Positions 24,669-33,582 of a DNA stretch of 43,624 nucleotides are shown piece by piece. Origin of the DNA: Lachnospiraceae bacterium. GTDB lineage: Bacteria > Bacillota > Clostridia > Lachnospirales > Lachnospiraceae. Position 1 is the stretch's first letter, and every line of letters begins with the position of its first letter. The position numbers and the translations under genes were made by a program. The notes beneath the pieces were generated by a model. That model made no database searches. It saw only the letters and a program-made list of their open reading frames with translations, and was not told where the DNA came from. Location: NCBI GenBank assembly GCA_024690205.1, contig JAILCX010000030.1:1-43624 (forward strand), given 5' to 3'.

Positions 24669-25724
24669 ATGAAAAACGAGATAAAAATAGGTTCAAGACT
24701 TATCGGGCCCGGTTCAAAAACAATGGTGGTCGCAGAGCTTTCCGCCAACCATAACGGAGATTACCAAAGAGCTTTGGAGATCGTTCATGCTGCCTCAGAG
24801 GCAGGTGCTGATGCGATAAAGCTCCAGACATACACCGCTGACACCATAACGATCGATTGCGACAGCCCTCTTTTTCAGATAAACCAGGGTACCATCTGGG
24901 ACGGGACCACATTATACAAACTATATCAGGAAGCATACACCCCTTGGGAATGGCAGCCCAAGCTTAAAGAAGAAGCCGAAAAGCTCGGAATGGAGTGCTT
25001 TTCTTCTCCTTTTGACTTAACAAGCGTCGATTTCCTTGAGGAAATGAATGTTCCCGCATACAAGATCGCATCATACGAGATAAATGATATACCCATGATA
25101 AAAAAGATCGCAAAGCTTCATAAACCCGTGATCTTCGCAACAGGTATAGCTTATCCGGAGGATATAAAGCTTGCGCTTGATACATGCCGTGCGGAAGGTA
25201 ACGATCAGATAATACTTCTAAAGTGCGTATCGTCTTATCCGACGCCTTATAGCATGGTAAATCTTAAGCTCATTCCAAAGCTTTCCGAAGATTATAACTG
25301 CATTACGGGTCTTTCGGATCACACCATGGGATCGACCGTTGCAGTTGGAGCTGTTGCCCTTGGAGCCAGGATGATAGAAAAGCATCTTACCTTAAAAAGG
25401 TCTGACGGCGGCCCCGACAGCGCTTTTTCGATGGAGCCATCTGAATTTGCACAAATGGTCAAAGAAATAAGGATCATGGAAGAAGCTGTAGGCTCTGATA
25501 AATACGAGCTTACCGAAAAGCAAAAGATCGAGCACGGTCGTTCCCGCTCGCTATTTATCACAAAAGATGTTAAAAAAGGCGATATCATAACGGCTGATAA
25601 TGTCCGCTCGATACGCCCCGGTCAGGGATTGCATACAAAGTATTATGAAAACATCCTCGGCAAACAATTCAATGCTGATCTTAAAAAAGGCACTCCCATG
25701 AGTCTGGATCATATCGCCGATTAA
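24669..25724 (+). CDS. pseI: Pseudaminic acid synthase (NeuB family)
   Basis: The 351-residue protein condenses a 6-carbon sugar (6-deoxy-AltdiNAc) with phosphoenolpyruvate. ELSANHNGDY at the N-terminus, LQTYTADT, WDGTTLYKLYQEAYTPWEW and GLSDHTMG fit PseI better than NeuB. The C-terminal SAF/antifreeze-like domain is present (GRSRSLFITKDVKKGD). Family length is normal. This is an orphan: none of pseB, pseC, pseF, pseG or pseH is in the window. No Shine-Dalgarno is seen before the ATG, which is consistent with leaderless translation from the close promoter. NeuB or legionaminic synthase (NeuB-type) is the alternative. Confidence 0.88.
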   Translation: MKNEIKIGSRLIGPGSKTMVVAELSANHNGDYQRALEIVHAASEAGADAIKLQTYTADTITIDCDSPLFQINQGTIWDGTTLYKLYQEAYTPWEWQPKLKEEAEKLGMECFSSPFDLTSVDFLEEMNVPAYKIASYEINDIPMIKKIAKLHKPVIFATGIAYPEDIKLALDTCRAEGNDQIILLKCVSSYPTPYSMVNLKLIPKLSEDYNCITGLSDHTMGSTVAVGAVALGARMIEKHLTLKRSDGGPDSAFSMEPSEFAQMVKEIRIMEEAVGSDKYELTEKQKIEHGRSRSLFITKDVKKGDIITADNVRSIRPGQGLHTKYYENILGKQFNADLKKGTPMSLDHIAD

Positions 25725-25752
25725 TATTTCTTTTTTATTTTCTACAGCGCAT

Positions 25753-25782
25753 AAAAAAGCCCCGGTCATTTGACCGGGGCTT
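25753..25782 (-). terminator. Rho-independent terminator after the solute-binding protein gene
   Basis: AAGCCCCGGTCA and TGACCGGGGCTT at 25757-25768 and 25771-25782 form a strong stem; on the minus strand it is followed by TTTTTT. It also lies 33 bases after pseI on the plus strand, where no T run follows, so it mainly ends the minus transcript. Confidence 0.9.
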
Positions 25783-25824
25783 AATAATGCTTTAACTAAG
25801 CTTTGTAATCAGATCAGATCCGAA

Positions 25825-27387
25825 TTACTTCCAAGCGTCGTACTGCTTCTGGAACTCAGCAAGTACATCCTGGTAACCAGCTTCGTCAAGAGCTGCCTGG
25901 TATGCTTCGATAGTAGCATCGATATCAGCTACTGCATATCCACCGTTCTCAAGAGCGAATCCGTAAGTTTCGAATACGTTCTGGCAAGCTGCGTACTGAG
26001 CTTCTACAGGAGCCTTGTCGAAACGGAAGCCTGCTGCACATGATGTGTTAGCACCACCGTTGAATGCCTTGTAGAGGTCAGCCTTGTTAGAAGGCTCGTT
26101 AGAAAGAGGAGTTACAACTGTAGCTGAAGCTGACTCCCACATTGAGTGGTTGTAAGCTGCGCCTTCAACCTGCTCAACCTGACCGTTAGCATCGTAGTTG
26201 AAGTCTTCACCTTCGATACCGAATGTGTAGATATCAGCAAGGTGGCTATCTGTGTAAAGGATTCCCATGAACTCGATTGCTGCCTTAGCCTGCTCCTCTG
26301 TGCTGTTAGATGTTACACAGTAGCATGAACCAAGAGCTGAGTTAGAGTGAGCCCATCTGTCTGTAGCAGGTGTCATTGTTACGTCCTGGCCATAACGAGC
26401 GTCAGCTTCGTCATTAACCGGGATATCTGTCCACCATGAAACAGCCCAATCCTGGCTCTGAGTTGTCTGGTCATTAGTTGTCTTTGTAACTTCGTCTTCT
26501 GAGATGTATCCTTTCTCAGCCCAGTCTGCCATTAAAGTACAGAACTCTTTGTACTGAGGTGTAAGGATTGTATCTACAACTGAGTTAGAAGCTCTGTCAA
26601 CTGCAACCCAGTTAGCTGTTGAATCAGCTGTGAAGAAATCAAAGTCATTGATGTACCATCTGTAGAACATTGCTGTCTTCTGTGTAAGGAAAGGATACTT
26701 AAGTCCTTCGTTCTTAGCATCTTCAAGCATGGGCTCGAGGTCAGCAAGCTTCTTTACAGAAGAGAGATCCCAACCGAACTGGTCGATAAGATCCTGACGA
26801 ACCATGAAGTCATATCCTTCTACGTTATCCTTGTAAACAGGGATGAAGTAATTCTTACCATCATACTTTGTAGCTTCCCACTGACCTGCATCCATTGAGT
26901 TGTAAAGGTCTGTTCCGGGAAGAAGATCTGTAAGATCATAAACTGCGTTCTGGGGAACGAGGTCGTTTGTTCCGATTGTTCCTTCCCAAGAAGCTGTCCA
27001 AAGAAGGTTGATCTCGTTGTTAGCAAGAGCAAGGTTAGCCTTCTCTGTGTATTCACCTGAACCGATATCTGTCAAAGTGATTGAAACGTTTGCACCTTTT
27101 TCTGCAAGGTAAGCATTGATAGCGTCCTGAACCTGCTGAGTCTTAGCTGAATCAGTTGATCCAAGGTTGAAGCAGCATCTGTAAACGTTGATGTTAACAA
27201 CATCTCCTGAAGCTGCGGGTTCTGCAGCAGTATCATCAGCAGCTGCTGCTGTGTCTGTTGTAGCTGCGTCAGATGAAGCTGCGCTTGTGTCTGCTGCAGG
27301 AGTCTCAGCTGCCTGAGAACCGCAACCAACGAGCATAGACATCGTCATAGCTGCTACAAGTACGATTGAAAGTACTTTCTTTTTCAT
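25825..27387 (-). CDS. Sugar ABC importer solute-binding lipoprotein (LplA-like)
   Basis: The 520-residue protein has a lipoprotein signal peptide with MLVGCGS and a low-complexity Ala/Asp/Thr/Ser linker (residues about 25-60), so it is anchored outside the membrane. The fold is an extracellular binding protein, with DLTDLLPGTDLYNSM and YFIPVYKDN typical of the LplA-type family that often carries a DUF3502 C-terminal domain. It captures an oligosaccharide for the two permeases encoded upstream. Its own promoter, a leader hairpin and a terminator bracket it, so it can be made in excess over the permeases. GGGAGG precedes the ATG. Codon choice seems biased toward a few codons by eye, as in highly expressed genes. 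Confidence 0.92.
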   Translation of the reverse strand: MKKKVLSIVLVAAMTMSMLVGCGSQAAETPAADTSAASSDAATTDTAAAADDTAAEPAASGDVVNINVYRCCFNLGSTDSAKTQQVQDAINAYLAEKGANVSITLTDIGSGEYTEKANLALANNEINLLWTASWEGTIGTNDLVPQNAVYDLTDLLPGTDLYNSMDAGQWEATKYDGKNYFIPVYKDNVEGYDFMVRQDLIDQFGWDLSSVKKLADLEPMLEDAKNEGLKYPFLTQKTAMFYRWYINDFDFFTADSTANWVAVDRASNSVVDTILTPQYKEFCTLMADWAEKGYISEDEVTKTTNDQTTQSQDWAVSWWTDIPVNDEADARYGQDVTMTPATDRWAHSNSALGSCYCVTSNSTEEQAKAAIEFMGILYTDSHLADIYTFGIEGEDFNYDANGQVEQVEGAAYNHSMWESASATVVTPLSNEPSNKADLYKAFNGGANTSCAAGFRFDKAPVEAQYAACQNVFETYGFALENGGYAVADIDATIEAYQAALDEAGYQDVLAEFQKQYDAWK

Positions 27388-27421
27388 TTTTATCCTCCCT
27401 TTGGATTTTTGTATATCCTAA

Positions 27422-27440
27422 CGCTGACACCATGCCAGCG
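27422..27440 (-). ncRNA. Leader hairpin of the solute-binding protein mRNA
   Basis: In the minus-strand leader CGCTGGCA and TGTCAGCG flank TGG and pair over 8 bases (one G-U). It sits between the promoter and the ribosome binding site and is not followed by a T run, so mRNA stability or translation control is more likely than termination. This is a feature of the leader, not a separate RNA. Confidence 0.5.
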
Positions 27441-27453
27441 CCGAACATCATTG

Positions 27454-27482
27454 ATATTAGCACTTTGAACATTATATGTCAA
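27454..27482 (-). promoter_or_regulatory. Promoter of the solute-binding protein gene
   Basis: TTGACA (27477-27482, minus) and TAATAT (27454-27459) with an exact 17-base spacer form a near-consensus sigma-A promoter within the gap between the second permease gene and the binding protein gene. The expected leader of about 60 bases contains the hairpin. Confidence 0.85.
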
Positions 27483-27504
27483 ATTTGTGAACAATTTTTG
27501 AACA
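27466..27504. promoter_or_regulatory. Three phased TGAACA direct repeats at the SBP promoter
   Basis: TGAACA occurs at 27466-27471, 27488-27493 and 27499-27504 on the plus strand, spaced 22 and 11 bases, so all face the same side of the helix. They overlap or flank the -35 and -10. A 9-base inverted repeat AGCACTTTG/CAAAGTGCT also flanks the same stretch. Response-regulator or AraC-type sites often use 11-bp-phased direct repeats. Confidence 0.6.
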
Positions 27505-27524
27505 AAGTGCTCACAGGCTTTATA

Positions 27525-28451
27525 TTAACCCTTTACGGAACCTACTGTCAAGCCCTTGACAAAGTACTTCTGGAAGAAGGGATAAGCCACCATGATGGGT
27601 CCGATAACGATGATAACCGTTGCCATCGTAGATGAGTACTGAGGTATCGTTCCACCCATGGCTGCCTTAGCTGAAGCAGGTACGTTTGAGTTGTTAAGCA
27701 GGAATTCGATACTCTTCTGTATGTTGATAAGAAGGAGCTGCAGAGGCTTTTTGCTGTCTGTCGTGATGTAAAGCAAAGCATTCTGCCAGTCATTCCAGTA
27801 AGCGGTAGCCATCATGAATCCAACGGCTGCAAGCGAAGGCTTGAGCAGAGGAAGCGTGATCTGGAAGAAAGTCCTGTATTCTCCTGCTCCGTCGATCTTT
27901 GCGGCTTCCATTAATTCTCCGGGGATACTGTTTGCGATATACGTTCTTAAGATGATGACGTTCATTGTTGAAACCATCAAAGGAAGTATAAGGAGCCATA
28001 AAGTATCCTTAAGGTGATACATACTGGTAAATACGATGTATCCGGATAACTGTCCGCCGTTAAAGAGCATGGGGATCAAAACCCAAATTGAAAGGAATCT
28101 GGCAAGTCTGAAATCCTTTCGGCTTATTGAATATGCGAACATACTCATGATGAGAAGTCCTGCAAAAGTTCCAACAACCGTAACAAAGATCGTTACTCCG
28201 TAAGAAGTTAAGAGTCTGTTACCGTAACGCAGAACCGCATTAACACCGTTTAATGACCACTTTTCGGGGAAAAGCGTAAATCCGTTCTTTGCAATTGTTT
28301 TTTCATCCGTGAATGCTGCAACGAATGTCAAAAGCACGGGCACAAATGCAAACAATGTATATAAGAACAAACATAATAACAATATAAACTGACCGAGACC
28401 CTTCTTTTCCCTTCTTGAAGGAGCAAGATCCAAATCTTTTTTCTTAGCCAT
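27525..28451 (-). CDS. Sugar ABC importer permease (LplC/MalG-like)
   Basis: 308 residues with six hydrophobic helices and the EAA loop ELMEAAKIDGAGEYRTFF followed by TLPLLKPSLA, which binds the ATPase. It is the second permease of a carbohydrate uptake system of the CUT1 type. The N-terminus has LAPSRREKKGLGQFIL, a short basic cytoplasmic stretch. GGGAGGAAG precedes the ATG, and 17 bases separate it from the first permease gene. No ABC ATPase is in the cluster, so a shared MsmX-type ATPase is probably used. Confidence 0.95.
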   Translation of the reverse strand: MAKKKDLDLAPSRREKKGLGQFILLLCLFLYTLFAFVPVLLTFVAAFTDEKTIAKNGFTLFPEKWSLNGVNAVLRYGNRLLTSYGVTIFVTVVGTFAGLLIMSMFAYSISRKDFRLARFLSIWVLIPMLFNGGQLSGYIVFTSMYHLKDTLWLLILPLMVSTMNVIILRTYIANSIPGELMEAAKIDGAGEYRTFFQITLPLLKPSLAAVGFMMATAYWNDWQNALLYITTDSKKPLQLLLINIQKSIEFLLNNSNVPASAKAAMGGTIPQYSSTMATVIIVIGPIMVAYPFFQKYFVKGLTVGSVKG

Positions 28452-28468
28452 CTGATCTTCCTCCCTTC

Positions 28469-29374
28469 CTAGAATAAAGCGTTCTCAGGCTCTATCTTTC
28501 GAACCATGCCGTTAGCAAACAACATCAGCAACAAGCCGACCACGGACTGGAACAGCGATGTGGCGGCGGTAAATCCGAAGTTCGAGTTCTTGAATATTGC
28601 ATTCAGTATGTATGAATCGATAACCTGCGTCTTGTCATAAAGGATACCGCTGTTACGCGTAACCTGATAGAAAAGACCGGTATCTGACTTCATGACCGAA
28701 CCAACGGAAAGAAGTAACATAACCGTAACCATGGGTATAAGTGAAGGTAACGTGATATGCCAGATGCTCTGCCACTTGTTGGCACCGTCGATATCAGCTG
28801 CTTCATAGAGCTCTGAATCAATACCGGCAAGGACTGACATATAAAGAACGGAACCGTATCCTGTATCTTTCCATATCTTTACTATGGTAAGAAGTACAGG
28901 CCAGACACTGGCTGTTGAGTAAAACCTCGTCGTCATTCCGAAGGTCTTGTTAAGGATACCCGTATCGGTGCTTATGAATGCATAAACGATGAACTGAACT
29001 GCTGCATAAGAAATGAACACGGGGATGATCATCAGCGTCTGCATCGTCTTTGCGCATCTTTTGAAGACACACTGGTCGATCGCGATCGCAAGAACGACAT
29101 TAAGAAGTGTTCCGAGCGCTGTGAAGATCACGTAATAAAGTAGCGTGTTCTCAGTCATCTGTATGAAAGTTGCTTTGGAAGCCATTAAGATCTTAAAGTT
29201 CTCAAGTCCGTTCCAGGGACTTCCGTAAAGACCGAGCTTAAAGTCAAATTTCTTGAACGCCATGATCAGACCTGTCATGGGAACATACATGATAAAGAAA
29301 AGTACCAGGAAAACCGGAAGGGCCATTACGACGTGAGCCCTGTGTTTCCAGGTATTGTGAAGAAAATCCTTCAT
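28469..29374 (-). CDS. Sugar ABC importer permease (LplB/UgpA-like)
   Basis: 301 residues with six hydrophobic helices and the EAA loop ELYEAADIDGANKWQSIW followed by TLPSLIPM. It is the first gene of the importer run and is typical of LplB-type CUT1 permeases. TAAGGAGGGTGTGTA places a strong ribosome binding site before the ATG. A sigma-A promoter at 29429-29457 lies about 55 bases upstream. Confidence 0.95.
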   Translation of the reverse strand: MKDFLHNTWKHRAHVVMALPVFLVLFFIMYVPMTGLIMAFKKFDFKLGLYGSPWNGLENFKILMASKATFIQMTENTLLYYVIFTALGTLLNVVLAIAIDQCVFKRCAKTMQTLMIIPVFISYAAVQFIVYAFISTDTGILNKTFGMTTRFYSTASVWPVLLTIVKIWKDTGYGSVLYMSVLAGIDSELYEAADIDGANKWQSIWHITLPSLIPMVTVMLLLSVGSVMKSDTGLFYQVTRNSGILYDKTQVIDSYILNAIFKNSNFGFTAATSLFQSVVGLLLMLFANGMVRKIEPENALF

Positions 29375-29428
29375 TACACACCCTCCTTATGCCCGCAGAA
29401 ACGGACAAGTTTTTGCTTAACATATCCA

Positions 29429-29457
29429 AGTATATAGTAGACATATACATTTTGCAA
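29429..29457 (-). promoter_or_regulatory. Promoter of the sugar importer operon
   Basis: TTGCAA (29452-29457, minus) and TATACT (29429-29434) are spaced by exactly 17 bases. Transcription would start near 29422 and reach the first permease ATG at 29374 after a leader of about 48 bases. Confidence 0.85.
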
Positions 29458-29462
29458 GTGAG

Positions 29463-29476
29463 TAAAAACGTTTTCC
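29463..29476 (-). promoter_or_regulatory. cre-like/LacI-type palindrome upstream of the importer promoter
   Basis: TAAAAACGTTTTCC matches the CcpA cre consensus at 12 of 14 positions and has a central CG palindrome (AAAACGTTTT). It lies about 6 bases upstream of the -35. This suits carbon-catabolite or LacI-type control of a sugar importer. Confidence 0.45.
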
Positions 29477-29503
29477 GTGATTTTTTTGTGCATTTTGTAT
29501 ATT

Positions 29504-31561
29504 CTACTCTACAACGAACGCAGATATCTCTTTTTGAAGTCCCTTCATGTTCTCATCGAGAGAATCTGCGGTCTGTCCCAGTCTGTCAACGCTTTCCATG
29601 AGATTATCGGTCATATTGCGTACCAGAGAAGAACTTGCAGCTGTTTCTTCTATAATAGAAGAGATGTTGTCAACGGCATCGACGGTCTCTTTTCTCTGCT
29701 CATCCGCAGCGGATGCCGATTCGGAGATCTGTTCAAGCGCATCCAGAAGATCTTTCATCTTATCGTTAATGGTATTGAATACCGAAATAACCTCATCTAC
29801 CGACTTTTGCTGGGTCTCTACCATTGCTGCAGCCGATGAAGCCGCATCAACGCTTTCCTGCGTGCGTTCGTTAATAACTTCGATCTTGTTTCCTATCTCG
29901 CGTGAAGCTGCAGCGGAATTATCGGCAAGTTCCCTGATCTCATCCGCAACTACGGCGAATCCTCTTCCGGCCTCGCCCGCTCTTGCTGCCTCTATTGATG
30001 CATTGAGGGAGAGCATGTTTGTCTTGTGGGCGATCGCGGCGATCCTGTTTACAAATTCATTGATACTGTCAGCCTCTTCGCTGAGTTTCGAAATGTTGCT
30101 TCCGACTTCGACGGTCTTTTGTGATGTAAGGACCGCATCACCGGCCAGATTATCAACGATAGTGGTTCCCTTGACGATCATTCGCTCCGCTTCCGTTATC
30201 TGGTCTTTTATATGAGCAACATCATCAAGAATGTTCTGTATCTTTGATGACAGGTCATTTGTTATATTCACGCACTCAAGTGCATGTTCTGCCTGCTTGT
30301 CTACACCCTGGCTTATCTCACCTATTGCCTGAGTTATCTCGGTAGAAGAAGTGAGGATCGCTTCGGATGCTTCATTAACACTCTTAGCCGATCCCTGAAG
30401 CTCTTCGGCCGTACCCGATAATTTCATTACCAGGTTTTTGTTGTTAACGACCATGTTGGAAGCAGATCTTGCCAGTGTCTGGAATTCGTCTCTTCCTTTG
30501 GCATCAACGCTTACCGACAGATTTCCCTTTGCAACCTCATCAAGCTTTTTGGAAATGCGCTTCATGTTCCTTTGTATTCCGCCTGATATGACTGCTCCGA
30601 CAACGATCGAGAACAAAGCAGCAACGATGACCATTATGATCGTTACCGACTTAATGCCTTCTGCCTGTCTTGTTACAGTCTCTGCCGGTATCAGCGCACA
30701 TATCGTTATATCGCTTGTTGTGCTTTTCTGGAAAAGGAAAAGGTAGTCCTGTCCCTTATACTGCACGGTCTTGTTTCCTGATTCCTGTCCCGATACTCCG
30801 GTGTAAAAAGCTTCCGTTGCGAACATTCCGCCATCGAGTGCCGAGTCACTGCCACACGACATCGCGATCTCTTTGCCGTCATTGGTAATGAGGCCCACAA
30901 AGCTTCCCGATCCGAAATTCAGGTTCTTCAGTATTTCAGTAAGGGCATCCCTTTTAACGTCTATAACGATAAAGGACATCTGTTTGCTGCCCTGTATCTG
31001 GTAAGAAAGGAAATAATCGTTCGGGTTAAGACCCAGATACTCATCTATCTCAGGATGTGATATCACCCACTTGGGGATCGATGCCTTATCCGGATAGGTC
31101 TCAAGAAGCTTACCCACATAATCATCATATATGCCGGGCTTTTTTTCATCGGTGACGGTCGTAAGGACATTGGCAACGCTCTTGGGAATGATATGGATAT
31201 TGGCTATTGCCTTGTTTGCCGTCATGGCCGACATAAAGACAACTCTCTGATCCGTGTAGTAGTTTGCCTTTTCAACCTTATCTTTTCCGGGCATTCCGAG
31301 TATGTAGCTTTCAATATTTGCATCAAACTGATACCTTGCAGCCTCCTGCTCGATCCCCGCGGTCGTAAGGTCGAGATATTCAACCGCCATATTAAGCGTC
31401 TGCGCGGAAGTATCAAGGAACTTTTCACTCATTCCGTCCGAAGCCAGCGAATACGAAACGTATCCGACAAGTATCATACAGATGATCGGAATGATGAAGC
31501 AAAGAAAGATCTTGTTCCTGATGTTAAGAAGACCTACTTTTTTTACATCGCTTTTTTTCAT
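29504..31561 (-). CDS. Methyl-accepting chemotaxis protein with Cache-type sensor
   Basis: 685 residues: one membrane helix at about 17-39, an extracytoplasmic sensor of about 260 residues (Cache-like), a second helix at about 303-325, a HAMP-type linker with [16 protein letters not shown], and a methyl-accepting domain with the conserved hairpin tip ([20 protein letters not shown], then [14 protein letters not shown]). It senses an external ligand and signals to CheA/CheW. GGAGAGGG precedes the ATG. It is the last gene after two EAL proteins, which suggests c-di-GMP-linked motility control. No CheB/CheR pentapeptide is seen at the C-terminus. Confidence 0.95.
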   Translation of the reverse strand: MKKSDVKKVGLLNIRNKIFLCFIIPIICMILVGYVSYSLASDGMSEKFLDTSAQTLNMAVEYLDLTTAGIEQEAARYQFDANIESYILGMPGKDKVEKANYYTDQRVVFMSAMTANKAIANIHIIPKSVANVLTTVTDEKKPGIYDDYVGKLLETYPDKASIPKWVISHPEIDEYLGLNPNDYFLSYQIQGSKQMSFIVIDVKRDALTEILKNLNFGSGSFVGLITNDGKEIAMSCGSDSALDGGMFATEAFYTGVSGQESGNKTVQYKGQDYLFLFQKSTTSDITICALIPAETVTRQAEGIKSVTIIMVIVAALFSIVVGAVISGGIQRNMKRISKKLDEVAKGNLSVSVDAKGRDEFQTLARSASNMVVNNKNLVMKLSGTAEELQGSAKSVNEASEAILTSSTEITQAIGEISQGVDKQAEHALECVNITNDLSSKIQNILDDVAHIKDQITEAERMIVKGTTIVDNLAGDAVLTSQKTVEVGSNISKLSEEADSINEFVNRIAAIAHKTNMLSLNASIEAARAGEAGRGFAVVADEIRELADNSAAASREIGNKIEVINERTQESVDAASSAAAMVETQQKSVDEVISVFNTINDKMKDLLDALEQISESASAADEQRKETVDAVDNISSIIEETAASSSLVRNMTDNLMESVDRLGQTADSLDENMKGLQKEISAFVVE

Positions 31562-31602
31562 GTTTTACCCTCTCCGTTTAGTTTTTTGCAAATAATGCCG
31601 GA

Positions 31603-33573
31603 TCATGCCATATCCGGCTGATGAGTTCTGATAAATTCCACGAATTCATCTGCAGGAAGCGGTTTGCAGAAATAGAATCCCTGGATGAGTTCGCAGCCCT
31701 GGATAAGGTCTGTACGTATCTCGGTGAACATTTTGGCAACTCTTTCTTCTTCCACGCCTTCCACCAGAACCTCCTTACCCATTTCCTTGAGCATTGAAAT
31801 GGTATCCTGAATGACGATCCACATCTGGGGATCATCCACCATATCAACAAATGATTTATCAAGCTTGACCTGATCTATCGGAAGAGTTGTTACTCTCTTT
31901 ACGTTCGAATATCCCGTACCGTAATCATCAAGTGCGATCCTTATACCGTAATCATGAAGTCTCATGATATTATGATCAACGATCTCGGGGTTTATATCTG
32001 CCGCCGTTTCGGTAAGTTCAAGTCCGAGGCTTTCAGGCCGTACATGACTCTTTTCAAGAAGGTTCTGTATCCTCTCAACAAGGTCAACTTCGATACACTG
32101 TGCTGCAGAGAGGTTCATCTCGATATACTTAAGACCGAGTTCTTCCATATCAAGTTCGGAAATAAACTTTATGACCGATCTTAAGACGAAATCACCGATC
32201 TCATGAATGGCACCCGTTGCTTCCGAAATGGGAATAAACAAAGCAGGCGAAACAAGCCCATAATACCTGTCATGCAACCTTATGAGTGCTTCCGCGGCAA
32301 CAAAGCGTTTTTCGACAGTCGAATAGATCGGCTGGTAATACATCTCAAATCCGTTGCTTTCTATTGCCCTGAAGAGGATCTCATTCATCTCGCTTCGGAT
32401 CTTAAAATTTTTATCGTCGCAGTAATCCCTGTAGAAATGAACATCCCTGGTCTCGGGAAGTGTGTGATGGAAAGTCGTTCCCAAAGAAAACAGTGTCTGG
32501 AATTCTTCCATGTCTTCCGGGCACTTGACTATGCATATCCTTGCATCCGGCATTATCGTAAAGCCGTCAAGCTCTACCGGATTTGCAAGGTAATCCCTCA
32601 TAAAGCCGGCCTCATTGCTTATTATCTCCTCATCAAGTGTTTCTCCGAGGAAAGCAAAAAGTCCGCTCTCTAAATAGAACACTTCTGCAACATATCCGTT
32701 TTCTTCGGCAGAAGAATTCATCACATCAGTTACAAGGTGAAGGAACTCGTTAAATTTGGCCTGTCCGAGGTAAAGAGAGATGTTACTGTAATTAATGATT
32801 TTTATGAGTATTACCGAAACAGGTTTGTGAGTTATGAAATTCTTAGTTACACGGTCTATCGCTTCGTTATATTTAGTCGCTCCGGTTATCGGATCAATCT
32901 GGTTTTCTTCACGGCGTACCATTACCATGAAGAACAAAAGAGCCATGGCAAGGCAAAAGCTTTCTATAAGAAATCCCGGTCTTATGTACTGGGCAAAAAC
33001 TCCCGAAAAGATCATCACATACATAAAGATGATGACATAGAACTTATCCTTGTTAAGAAGTTTTCTGAATCGCAATGTGACGCTTATACCCCATATTGCA
33101 TAGAAAGCCGTTATGGCATAAAGCAGAATGATCCAATTTCCGCGGCTGTACTTTCCGTCAGGTGCGATCTCAAATACGTTGAACAACCTCCCGTTTAAAA
33201 GTACAATGAAAAGCACTATCGCAACCGGAATAAACCACACAATGTTCCTTATCCTGTTTACCGTGAACACATGCCATATATCAACACTTGAATAAAGATA
33301 AAGAACAAATAACGCCGCTATCAGATTTCGCGAAATAAAATACAGCAGATTGACGGTATAGGAAAAGAACCTGATCCATCCGGCAGGATATCCGTACTGA
33401 TTGATGGCTCCGCCCGAAAGATCGCAGAATATCGAAACGAAGATCATCGTGATCATCATAAACATTATGGAGTTGGTTCTGCTGCCGCGATACTGTTTCC
33501 TTACTATCTGTGAGATAAGAAAGATAAGTACTATCGCAAGCGCACATTCATCAAAACTTAAATATGCATTCAT
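31603..33573 (-). CDS. 7TM protein with degenerate GGDEF and EAL phosphodiesterase domains
   Basis: 656 residues: seven or so membrane helices in 1-215, a degenerate GGDEF-like domain with YLESGLFAFLG (300-310) in place of GGDEF, and an EAL domain at about 405-650. The EAL motif is intact (E428-A429-L430), as are N487, E519/E522, D549-D550, K570 and E605, so it should degrade c-di-GMP. The GGDEF-like part cannot make c-di-GMP and may bind GTP or act as a regulator. It follows its paralogue by 9 bases, with a weak ribosome binding site (AAGGGTC), and precedes the chemotaxis receptor by 41 bases. Confidence 0.9.
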   Translation of the reverse strand: MNAYLSFDECALAIVLIFLISQIVRKQYRGSRTNSIMFMMITMIFVSIFCDLSGGAINQYGYPAGWIRFFSYTVNLLYFISRNLIAALFVLYLYSSVDIWHVFTVNRIRNIVWFIPVAIVLFIVLLNGRLFNVFEIAPDGKYSRGNWIILLYAITAFYAIWGISVTLRFRKLLNKDKFYVIIFMYVMIFSGVFAQYIRPGFLIESFCLAMALLFFMVMVRREENQIDPITGATKYNEAIDRVTKNFITHKPVSVILIKIINYSNISLYLGQAKFNEFLHLVTDVMNSSAEENGYVAEVFYLESGLFAFLGETLDEEIISNEAGFMRDYLANPVELDGFTIMPDARICIVKCPEDMEEFQTLFSLGTTFHHTLPETRDVHFYRDYCDDKNFKIRSEMNEILFRAIESNGFEMYYQPIYSTVEKRFVAAEALIRLHDRYYGLVSPALFIPISEATGAIHEIGDFVLRSVIKFISELDMEELGLKYIEMNLSAAQCIEVDLVERIQNLLEKSHVRPESLGLELTETAADINPEIVDHNIMRLHDYGIRIALDDYGTGYSNVKRVTTLPIDQVKLDKSFVDMVDDPQMWIVIQDTISMLKEMGKEVLVEGVEEERVAKMFTEIRTDLIQGCELIQGFYFCKPLPADEFVEFIRTHQPDMA

Positions 33574-33582
33574 GACAGACCC

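Noticed and set aside
29375-29503. A terminator for the chemotaxis gene
   Set aside because: Only a weak 5-bp stem is visible; the stretch is better explained by the importer promoter and its palindrome.
29547-30215. A 222-residue frame opposite the chemotaxis gene
   Set aside because: Stop-free because of the biased codons of the signalling domain; no ribosome binding site and no recognisable family.
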